Positions 1 to 5,970 of a stretch of 5,970 nt of DNA are shown one piece after another. Numbering within the stretch: the stretch's first letter is position 1; the number at the start of each line of letters is the position of its first letter. A program made the translations under genes and the position numbers. The DNA is from Verrucomicrobiota bacterium. Its GTDB lineage: Bacteria; Verrucomicrobiota; Verrucomicrobiia; Methylacidiphilales; Verrucolacustridaceae. Under the pieces are notes generated by a model that searched no databases, was not told the origin of the DNA, and saw only the letters and a list, made by a program, of their open reading frames with translations. Where the stretch lies: assembly GCA_010031845.1 (NCBI GenBank), contig RGYX01000062.1, positions 1 through 5,970 on the forward strand, written 5' to 3'.

Positions 1-560
1 ACACCCATAGCCATGCCGACCATATTGCCGGTTTCGACGACCTCCGCACCTACTCGGTCAAAAACGGCAACCGGATCCCCGTTTATGCGGACCCTTATAC
101 CCTTTCCCGTCTCCACAAGGCCTTCGATTACGCTTTCGATGTCAATCACCGCAACGCCGCCTACGTTTGCCCCGAACCTCACCGGATTGAGGGCCCTTTC
201 AAACTCGGTCCCGTCACCTTTGTTCCCCTTCCGGTTCCCCACGGTGGAATTACCACCACCGGCTTCCGCCTGGATCGGGAGGGTCGTCCCCGGGCCGTTT
301 ACCTGCCGGATTGCTCTGCCGTACCCTCCGACATTCGGAACCTCATCCGCAACATTCCGATCCTCATCATCGATGGTTTGCGCGATGAACCCCACCCCAC
401 CCACCTTACCATCGCCGAGGCCATCGACGTGGCGCAGGACGTCCAAGCCAAAAGAACATGGCTAACCCACCTCACTCACCTGACCCTCCACGCGGAACGG
501 GAAGCCCTTCTTCCCCCCGATATCCGCCTGGCTTACGACGGACTTCAACTCGATCTCTAA
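1..560 (+). CDS. PhnP-like metallo-beta-lactamase-fold metal-dependent hydrolase (5' end missing)
   Basis: This is the C-terminal 185 codons of a metallo-beta-lactamase-fold hydrolase; complete codons start at base 3 and the TAA is at 558-560. The visible part opens directly on the metal motif THSHADHIAG (HxHxDH, first His codon at 6-8), so only the N-terminal strands before the active site are missing. Other expected ligands are present in order: His in PHGG (codon 240-242), Asp in YLPDCS (codon 309-311), His in the PHPTHLT segment, and the closing THLTH (His codons 468-470 and 477-479). This order matches the PhnP branch (in E. coli PhnP a 5-phosphoribosyl 1,2-cyclic phosphate phosphodiesterase), whose members bind two metal ions. 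No phn genes lie nearby, so the physiological substrate is unknown, probably a phosphodiester or cyclic phosphate. It is likely cytoplasmic. The fold assignment is firm; the exact substrate is not. Confidence 0.87.
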   Translation, partial: THSHADHIAGFDDLRTYSVKNGNRIPVYADPYTLSRLHKAFDYAFDVNHRNAAYVCPEPHRIEGPFKLGPVTFVPLPVPHGGITTTGFRLDREGRPRAVYLPDCSAVPSDIRNLIRNIPILIIDGLRDEPHPTHLTIAEAIDVAQDVQAKRTWLTHLTHLTLHAEREALLPPDIRLAYDGLQLDL

Positions 561-597
561 TCCTTCTCCGCCCATCCGCTTTCGCTAAACTTCTGGG

Positions 598-2451
598 ATG
601 ATTCGCTGGGCCTTTCTCCTTCTCTTTTTCACCATAGCTCGCTGGGTGCAAGGTGGTGAGACACCGCCTTTGACGCCCCCCGACCAGCCTGATCTGGCCG
701 CTCATACCCTTGTGGTTTACAACCGGACCGACCCTGACTCCCAACCGCTGGCCGAATTTTACGCCAAAGCCAGATCGATTCCGGCGGATCGGGTGGTTGG
801 CCTGGACTGCCCGGTCACGGAAGAGATCACACGCGCGGAATTCGAAGCCAGGATCCGAAAACCTTTGGAGGAACTTTTTACTTCCAGAGGATGGATAAAA
901 CGGACGGAGAATTTTCTTTCGAATCCGATTCTGGGGATCGAGAGCTCGGTTCCCGTACAGCAAGCCCAGGAGAATCCCGTGTGGATCATGGCTCTCATGC
1001 GGGGAATCCCGCTCAAAATCGCCGACGATCCCGCCATTTTGGCCCCGGAAAACCTCATGCCTCAACTCCGCGCCAACGCCGCGGCGGTCGATTCGGAGCT
1101 GGCCCTTCTCCCGATCACCGGACTTCCCCTCTACGGCTTGATTGCCAACCCCTACTTTGCGGACAAACGCATTCGCCCCTTTGGCCAGTTCTTCGCCAAC
1201 TACCTCATCATGGTCTGCCGTCTGGATGCCCCGACCCCGGCCATGGTCCGAAGGATGATCCAGGATGCAGTCGAAACCGAGAAAACCGAGCTGACCGGCC
1301 GCGCTTTTTTTGACATCCGTTCCATCGATAAAAAAGAGGATCCTTATTGGCTCGGGGATAACTGGATCGAACGCTCCGCCCTCCTCTTTCAGGCCCGCGG
1401 CTTTGACGTGGAAGTAGACCGCCGTCCCGACGTGGTTTCAAAATTCGCGCCTTGGGATCAGATTGCCTTCTATGCCGGATGGTATACCGGTGATTTCCGC
1501 GGACCCTTCGAAAACTCCTCCGCACGTTTTCGTCGCGGGGCCATCGCCTACCACATCCACTCCTTTAGTGCCGAAACCGTCCGCTCCGAATCCAAGAACT
1601 GGGTCGGCCCCCTCCTCGCCCACGGAGCCACGGCGACCATGGGAGCCGTCTACGAGCCCTACCTTCGCTTCACTCCCGATGTCAGCCTCTTCGTCAGCAG
1701 CCTTCTTTCCGGACTTTCTTTTGCCGAATCCGCCTACCAATCCCAGCTCGCCCTCTCTTGGATGGTGACCTTTGTCGGAGACCCCCTGTATCGTCCCTTT
1801 CCCCGAAATTTCTTCGAGAATCTGGATGCTGCCCAGACGGCCAATTCACCCGATCTCCCCTGGTTGCGCCTGCGCAAAGCCCGTCTTCTCGCCAATGCCG
1901 GCTCCCTGTCCGAAACTCGTGCCGCCGTTAACAAGCTGCTGGAGGACTTTCCTAAAAACGCCGTTGTGCTGGAGGGTTGCGCGGACATCTACCGGGATCT
2001 GAACGAGAAAAAGGACGCCGCCCATCTCTACGATGAAACGTTGGACTTGGTGGGTGATCAGGAACCTCGTGACCGCTTGAGGCTCCTGATGAAGTACGCG
2101 GACCTTGCCCGTCGGGACGACAAGACGAAGACGGCCATGGATTTCTATGAAAAAACGGTGAAAGAATTTCCGGAAGCTTCCAAAGAGCTTGGATTGGGCG
2201 ACCGGGCCCTTGCCTTTGCATCGGGCGAGGGCATTTCAGATCTCCCCCCTTTCCTGGCCAAATACAAAAAGGATGTCGAAGAGGCTCAAATTGCCGCCGC
2301 GGTTGCCAAGGCCGCGGCTCAACCCCCGGCTCAGACCAAACCGGAAGCCACCCCAGCCGATCAGGCTGCCGTCCAAAAGGCCGCCACTCCCCGCCCCTCC
2401 CTCTCCGACCCATCCACCAAAAACCCCGGCGCAAACCCAGCCACACCCTAA
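598..2451 (+). CDS. Exported TIGR03790-family protein with C-terminal TPR-like region
   Basis: This 617-residue protein is of unknown function. Residues 1-19 look like a signal peptide (one Arg, then a hydrophobic AFLLLFFTIA core, possible cleavage after VQG), so it is probably periplasmic or surface-exposed. Residues about 36-401 match the TIGR03790 family as I know it: LVVYNRTDPDSQPLAEFYAKAR (36-59, in outline), IP at 61-62, RGIPLK (135-140), AVDSELALL (163-171), NPYF (184-187), YWLGDNWI (250-257), FYAGWY (291-296), AIAYHIHSFSA (315-325), WVGPLLAHGATATMG (335-349) and VGDPLYRPF (393-401). Residues about 420-560 are helical with TPR-like spacing; residues about 565-617 are a low-complexity Ala/Pro/Lys/Gln tail with no PEP-CTERM signal. 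The family is reported only from exosortase-bearing genomes. An in-frame TAA at 586-588 makes ATG 598 the earliest ATG start; no Shine-Dalgarno is visible. It lies 37 bp after the hydrolase gene and may be co-transcribed with it. Confidence 0.85.
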   Translation: MIRWAFLLLFFTIARWVQGGETPPLTPPDQPDLAAHTLVVYNRTDPDSQPLAEFYAKARSIPADRVVGLDCPVTEEITRAEFEARIRKPLEELFTSRGWIKRTENFLSNPILGIESSVPVQQAQENPVWIMALMRGIPLKIADDPAILAPENLMPQLRANAAAVDSELALLPITGLPLYGLIANPYFADKRIRPFGQFFANYLIMVCRLDAPTPAMVRRMIQDAVETEKTELTGRAFFDIRSIDKKEDPYWLGDNWIERSALLFQARGFDVEVDRRPDVVSKFAPWDQIAFYAGWYTGDFRGPFENSSARFRRGAIAYHIHSFSAETVRSESKNWVGPLLAHGATATMGAVYEPYLRFTPDVSLFVSSLLSGLSFAESAYQSQLALSWMVTFVGDPLYRPFPRNFFENLDAAQTANSPDLPWLRLRKARLLANAGSLSETRAAVNKLLEDFPKNAVVLEGCADIYRDLNEKKDAAHLYDETLDLVGDQEPRDRLRLLMKYADLARRDDKTKTAMDFYEKTVKEFPEASKELGLGDRALAFASGEGISDLPPFLAKYKKDVEEAQIAAAVAKAAAQPPAQTKPEATPADQAAVQKAATPRPSLSDPSTKNPGANPATP

Positions 2452-2468
2452 AGCCGCATCTTTGGGTA

Positions 2469-2521
2469 GGGTTGGCTTTGTCAGCCAGCCGTGGATGCCA
2501 TCAAAAGCGTCCTCCACGTTT
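2469..2521 (+). terminator. Tandem hairpins between convergent genes, possible terminator
   Basis: Two adjacent inverted repeats fill the middle of the 105-bp gap between the stop codons of the TIGR03790 gene and hrpB. Stem 1 pairs GGTTGGCT (2470-2477) with AGCCAGCC (2483-2490) around a 5-nt loop, 8 bp with one G-T wobble. Stem 2 pairs CGT plus GGATGC (2490-2498) with GCGTCC plus ACG (2507-2512 and 2516-2518), 9 bp with one wobble, a 3-nt bulge and an 8-nt loop. The T-rich stretch after stem 2 (TTTGCTT from 2519) is weak, and no T tract follows in the minus direction. A terminator for the plus-strand gene is the most natural reading, but a repeat element or a transcript-stabilising structure is also possible. 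Confidence 0.4.
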
Positions 2522-2556
2522 GCTTCCCATCGAGGTCTTCATCTGAAACTCTCCCG

Positions 2557-5094
2557 TTACCTCCACTCGTGCTTTGGATACTTTCTCGCTAATTCCGGTT
2601 TTATTTTCGGATACGCCTCCCGCCAAAAAGAGGCCATATCTTTCGTCACCTGCAATGGTCTTCGGTTCGGCCCCAGAATTTCCACTGTCAGCTCAACCCG
2701 CCCCCCCATCACCCTCGGCGTCTTTTGCAGACCGTAGAGTTCCTGAATCCGACCGGAGATGAACGGATCGCGCCCCTTCCCGTACTGAATCTTCAAGGAC
2801 TTCCCGCCGGGCATCTCGACTTTTTCAGGAAGAAGGTCATCCAATCTTCGAATTTTCTCCGTCCCCAGCCATTCCCGAATCGAGACGAGAACATTTCTTT
2901 CGTTGGCCTGACGCCAAGTCACGCATCCCTCGCACTGGTTTTCCAAAACCATTCGCTTGGATTCCTCATTCCAATCGGGCCAGTTTTCCTCCCCCCACTC
3001 TCGTGCCCGTTCCAACCGCTCCAACAGCCCCTCCGCCTCGGCATTCCAACCGGGCCAGGCGCATCGCTCGTCCAAGACCGCCTGAGCCAATGCCACGGCT
3101 GTATCCGGGTTCGCCTCCACGTCTCGTTTTGTCTCCTCTAAGACCAAATCCCGAAAACAAGTCCGTTCGGCTCTTAAAATCCTCCTGCCGTTCTCTTCAA
3201 AAACCAAACCGCCACTCTCGCTGAAATCCTTGGGAAACATCTCCCTCAGCCAGTCCTCTTTCACCGCAGTCACTAACCCCAGAATGACCTCCACCTCACC
3301 ATCCGTTCGGCCGATCTCCTTGATTTCCGCCGCCACCACGAGCGGTCGATCCCTTACCACGCTCTCCCGCGCGATGGCCCCGCTTCGGCCCCCCATCAGT
3401 CGGCAGCGCAAGGTTCCTCCATCCATCCTCTTGCCCAGATGGTCCGAAAATCCCGCCAACACACATTTGCGTAGTTTCTCTCCGGTGGCCGGAGACTCCT
3501 CCACCTTGAGACCCATCGCCTGCGACATGCTTAACAGACGATCCCGAACCGCCGCCGCCTCCCTCGCCGCCCCCCCATGAATTCCCATCCTTCCACAGAT
3601 TCCCGGATGAAATCGTTCCTTTTCCGCAAACCTTAATGCCCGCAACCAAACAAACAGATCACTCTCCTCCTCGGCCTCCCAAAGAATCTCCGCCCCCTCG
3701 CCCTTTCTTCCGGCCATTCTTTGTAACAGCGGCCTGCCGGAAAGCATGGCCGCCATGCCGGTTGCCCCCCGCAAGCACCCCTGGGCCCCCGCCTCGATCA
3801 ACATCCGCGCCAAACGCGGATGCACTGGCCAACCCGCCATTTTTTTTCCGACTTCAGTCAATCGACCTCCCACCCCCTCGGTTGCCCCCAGATCGGCCAG
3901 CAGCTTTTCTGCACGCACCACGGATCCCTCTTCCGGTGCATCAACCCATCGAAAATCACGTAAACGGCCCGCCCCCGCCGCCGCCAACACCAGGGAAACT
4001 TCTGCCAGATCCAGTCTCCGGATCTCAGGCTCCTGTGCTTTCGCCCGCTTGGACCAGTCCAACTCCGTCTCCAGCCGCACACAAACTCCCGGAGCCGTCC
4101 TTCCTGCCCGACCCGCCCTTTGCGCGGCCGAGGCATGACTGATCCTCTCCACCAGCAGGGTCTCCAGCCCACGGCGCGGGTCATACCTGGCCATTCGCGC
4201 CAGTCCACAATCCACCACCGCCTTTACCCCATCTAAGGTCAGGGAGGTCTCCGCCACATTGGTCGCCACCACCACCTTGGGTCGATCATAGCGTTTTAAG
4301 GCGGCATCCTGATCCGTGGGCCCCATCTCTCCGTGCAGGGGAAGAATTACCGCTTCCCGCTGGGCCAACCTCGACTCCAGATCCCGGCGAGCCCGGTTGA
4401 TTTCATATGCCCCGGGCAAAAACACCAAGACGTCCCCTTTCCCCTGCCGGATCAATCGCTCTGCCTCCCTGGCTGCCACTTCCGCCACCCCCGAACCGCT
4501 CAAATCCTCCCGCTTCGTCAGATACTCGATTTCTACCGGGTACATTCGACCCTCCGATCGCAACACCTCCGCCCCGATTCTCTGAGCCAGCTTCTCCGTC
4601 TCCAAAGTGGCCGACATCACCACCAGAATTAGGTCCGGTCTTTCTCGCTCCTGCAGGTCCAGAATTCTTCCAAGCGTCAGATCCCCATAAAGGTGCCGCT
4701 CATGAAATTCATCACAGATCACCGCCTGCACTCCTTCCAACTTGGGCCTCGAAATCATCTGCCGCACCAAAACCCCCTCGGTTACAAAACGAATCCTAGT
4801 TTTGCCGGAGGTCAGGTCATCCAGTCGGATGGTGTAACCCACCTCGCCCCCCAACTCCCCACCCCTCTCCTCCGCCACCCGCTTGGCCAACATTCGAGCC
4901 GCCAATCTGCGCGGCTGTAAGATCACCGCTTGGCCCGACGGCCCCAAAAACCCTTCATCCAGTAATATTTGGGGTATCTGGGTCGACTTTCCCGAGCCCG
5001 TGGGCGCCTCAATCACAATCCTCTTTTTCCCGTCCCGCAGCGCTTTTCCCAGGGCATCCCGTATTTCCTCGATCGGTAGATCACTTTTCCGCAT
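2557..5094 (-). CDS. hrpB: ATP-dependent RNA helicase HrpB (DEAH/DExH family)
   Basis: This complete 845-residue superfamily 2 helicase is predicted to use ATP to unwind or remodel RNA in the cytoplasm; the exact role of bacterial HrpB is poorly defined. Motifs in order: Walker A PTGSGKST (31-38), PRRLAA (61-66), TEGVL (105-109), Walker B DEFHER (128-133), SATL (161-164), FLPG (225-228), TNVAETSLT (278-286) and QRAGRAGR (325-332). A helicase-associated region follows (about 365-460). The end carries the HrpB-specific C-terminal domain: GRIQELYGL, GPNRRPLQVTKDMASFW, and a terminal YPKHEWR. Length is close to the roughly 810 residues of E. coli HrpB. The Walker A reads PTGSGKST where many proteobacterial HrpBs have PPGAGKTT, a variation closer to HrpA and eukaryotic DEAH helicases. 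An in-frame TAG at 5104-5106 makes ATG 5094 the first possible ATG, and an AGGG seven bases upstream (5102-5105) is a plausible ribosome binding site. It converges with the TIGR03790 gene and diverges from the permease. Confidence 0.95.
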   Translation of the reverse strand: MRKSDLPIEEIRDALGKALRDGKKRIVIEAPTGSGKSTQIPQILLDEGFLGPSGQAVILQPRRLAARMLAKRVAEERGGELGGEVGYTIRLDDLTSGKTRIRFVTEGVLVRQMISRPKLEGVQAVICDEFHERHLYGDLTLGRILDLQERERPDLILVVMSATLETEKLAQRIGAEVLRSEGRMYPVEIEYLTKREDLSGSGVAEVAAREAERLIRQGKGDVLVFLPGAYEINRARRDLESRLAQREAVILPLHGEMGPTDQDAALKRYDRPKVVVATNVAETSLTLDGVKAVVDCGLARMARYDPRRGLETLLVERISHASAAQRAGRAGRTAPGVCVRLETELDWSKRAKAQEPEIRRLDLAEVSLVLAAAGAGRLRDFRWVDAPEEGSVVRAEKLLADLGATEGVGGRLTEVGKKMAGWPVHPRLARMLIEAGAQGCLRGATGMAAMLSGRPLLQRMAGRKGEGAEILWEAEEESDLFVWLRALRFAEKERFHPGICGRMGIHGGAAREAAAVRDRLLSMSQAMGLKVEESPATGEKLRKCVLAGFSDHLGKRMDGGTLRCRLMGGRSGAIARESVVRDRPLVVAAEIKEIGRTDGEVEVILGLVTAVKEDWLREMFPKDFSESGGLVFEENGRRILRAERTCFRDLVLEETKRDVEANPDTAVALAQAVLDERCAWPGWNAEAEGLLERLERAREWGEENWPDWNEESKRMVLENQCEGCVTWRQANERNVLVSIREWLGTEKIRRLDDLLPEKVEMPGGKSLKIQYGKGRDPFISGRIQELYGLQKTPRVMGGRVELTVEILGPNRRPLQVTKDMASFWREAYPKIKPELARKYPKHEWR

Positions 5095-5191
5095 CCCATG
5101 ACCCTAGCTAAAAGATCCCCCCCTAGACAGACCTTCATCGGAATCTTCCTCTTCCCCAGTTTCTTTGCCTCATTTAAACTTCGATATCTTC
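5095..5191. promoter_or_regulatory. Divergent hrpB / permease intergenic region, promoters expected
   Basis: This 97-bp gap separates two divergent starts, so promoters for both genes should lie in or near it. The half next to the permease is AT-rich. A TAAACT at 5175-5180 fits the TAnnnT form of a -10 box, with only a poor -35 candidate (TTCCCC, 5152-5157) 17 bp upstream. If real, transcription would begin a few bases before the permease ATG, giving a near-leaderless mRNA, which agrees with the absence of a Shine-Dalgarno. No convincing hrpB promoter was recognised. The hexamer CCCTAG occurs twice (5102-5107 and 5121-5126), the second after a run of seven C's; no known operator was recognised. 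Confidence 0.25.
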
Positions 5192-5970
5192 ATGGCGCTT
5201 CTCTCACAACTGCTTCGAACCAAGCAGATCGACCACCTCCAGCACGAGGCCAAGCAGGATACGGGCTTCGTGAAAGCCCTTGGACCGTGGCAGCTTATTT
5301 TTCTCGGGATTGGAGCCATTATCGGTACCGGAATCTTCGTTCTCACCGGCACCACGGCCGCCCAACATACCGGCCCCGCCCTCGTTCTCTCCTTCACCAT
5401 CTCGGGGGTCGGTTGCCTCTTTGCCGGCCTTTGCTACGCCGAATACGCCGCCATGATCCCCACCGCCGGCAGTGCCTACACCTATGCCTATGCCACCTTA
5501 GGCGAGTTCCTCGCATGGATCATCGGTTGGGATCTCATCCTGGAATACCTTTTCGCCTCGGCCACCGTGGCCGTCGGTTGGTCAGGTTATGCCGTCAAAT
5601 TTCTCCACAACTTCGGCCTGAACGTCCCCCCCGCCCTTTGTTCCTCCCCCCTTGTCTTCAACCATGGCGAGTGGACCCAAAGCGGGGCCCTTTTCAATCT
5701 GCCCGCCGTCTTGATTTGTTTGGCCGTCACCGTGCTCCTCGTGGTTGGGATTCGGGAATCCACCAATTTTAATAATGCCATCGTGATCATCAAGCTCTCC
5801 GTCATCGTTCTCTTTATCCTTTGCGGTTCCGCCTACATCCATACCCACAACTGGATCCCCTTCATTCCCGAGAATACCGGACGATTTGGGGAATACGGAT
5901 GGAGCGGCATTCTCACTGGGGCCGGGGTGATCTTCTTCGCCTATATCGGCTTCGACGCCGTCTCCACCGC
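5192..5970 (+). CDS. APC-superfamily amino acid permease, CAT type (3' end beyond window)
   Basis: The first 259 codons of an inner-membrane amino acid transporter; the frame is open to the right edge. After a soluble N-terminus (about 1-32) comes TM1 with the APC substrate-binding signature GIGAIIGTGIFVLTG (39-53). Further hydrophobic segments lie at about 62-82, 94-119, 121-138, 168-186, 194-216 and 238-256. The linker AEYAAMIPTAGSAYTYAY (83-100), the segment GIRESTNFNNAIVIIKLSV (186-204) and FFAYIGFDAVST (248-259) point to the cationic amino acid transporter (CAT, YfnA/YhdG-like) branch, so proton-coupled amino acid uptake is likely; the substrate cannot be read from sequence. Full-length relatives have roughly 450-500 residues with 12 or more membrane segments, so about half is missing. 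ATG 5192 is chosen because the N-terminus then aligns with relatives; no Shine-Dalgarno precedes it. Confidence 0.93.
   Translation, partial: MALLSQLLRTKQIDHLQHEAKQDTGFVKALGPWQLIFLGIGAIIGTGIFVLTGTTAAQHTGPALVLSFTISGVGCLFAGLCYAEYAAMIPTAGSAYTYAYATLGEFLAWIIGWDLILEYLFASATVAVGWSGYAVKFLHNFGLNVPPALCSSPLVFNHGEWTQSGALFNLPAVLICLAVTVLLVVGIRESTNFNNAIVIIKLSVIVLFILCGSAYIHTHNWIPFIPENTGRFGEYGWSGILTGAGVIFFAYIGFDAVST

Noticed and set aside
13..465. A 150-codon plus-strand frame from an ATG at base 13.
   Set aside because: It is Pro/Ser/Thr-rich and overlaps the frame from base 3, which carries all metal-binding motifs of the hydrolase.
472..1065. A 197-codon minus-strand open frame across the hydrolase/TIGR03790 junction.
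   Set aside because: It overlaps two genes with recognisable domains, is rich in Arg and Gly, and has no recognisable motif; it is an antisense shadow.
2236..2517. A 93-codon minus-strand Gly-rich frame over the end of the TIGR03790 gene and the convergent gap.
   Set aside because: Its Gly-rich sequence is the antisense of the Pro/Ala-rich tail, and its first codons fall inside the hairpin region; there is no independent coding evidence.
3636..4142. Plus-strand open frames antisense to hrpB, including a Pro-rich one of 168 codons.
   Set aside because: They lie wholly inside the well-supported hrpB gene, have very skewed Pro/Ser/Arg composition, and show no family motifs. They arise because the hrpB coding strand is G-rich.
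5101..5126. CCCTAG direct repeat plus a C7 run as a possible operator.
   Set aside because: Two six-base copies in C-rich DNA are weak evidence, they lack dyad symmetry, and the first overlaps the likely hrpB ribosome binding site.
5098..5772. A 224-codon plus-strand open frame overlapping the permease in another frame.
   Set aside because: The overlapping frame from 5192 encodes an unmistakable APC transporter, while this one is rich in Arg, Pro and His without membrane segments.
1..5970. CRISPR arrays, insertion sequences, tRNA or rRNA genes, riboswitches, defence systems.
   Set aside because: No regular repeats, transposase motifs, cloverleaf sequences or defence-gene domains were seen; nearly the whole window is occupied by the four genes.

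Overview
The window carries four protein genes and very little non-coding DNA, in what looks like a chromosomal housekeeping region of a moderately GC-rich bacterium. The best taxonomic guess is Verrucomicrobiota or another PVC-group bacterium. That rests on the TIGR03790-type protein (known from Verrucomicrobia, Planctomycetes, Acidobacteria, Cyanobacteria and some Proteobacteria), on the weak or missing Shine-Dalgarno sequences, and on general protein character; it is an inference. No mobile element, CRISPR array, tRNA or rRNA was seen.

Layout: (1) bases 1-560, plus strand, the 3' part of a PhnP-like metallo-beta-lactamase-fold hydrolase, cut by the window's left edge. (2) bases 598-2451, plus strand, 37 bp downstream, an exported TIGR03790-family protein with an added C-terminal helical repeat (TPR-like) region and a low-complexity Ala/Pro/Lys/Gln tail. 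(3) a 105-bp convergent gap holding two adjacent hairpins. (4) bases 2557-5094, minus strand, a complete ATP-dependent RNA helicase HrpB. (5) a 97-bp divergent gap. (6) bases 5192 to the right edge, plus strand, the N-terminal 259 codons of a cationic-amino-acid-transporter type APC permease.

The first two genes are co-oriented and close enough to be co-transcribed, but no shared pathway is evident. HrpB and the permease are divergently transcribed. No multi-gene system is visible. The most interesting item is the TIGR03790 protein: its family is reported only from genomes that encode exosortase (PEP-CTERM protein sorting), its biochemical role is unknown, and its C-terminal core resembles caspase/gingipain-fold proteases without an obvious catalytic dyad. 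A second notable signal is a C-over-G skew on the plus strand that persists through genes of both orientations.
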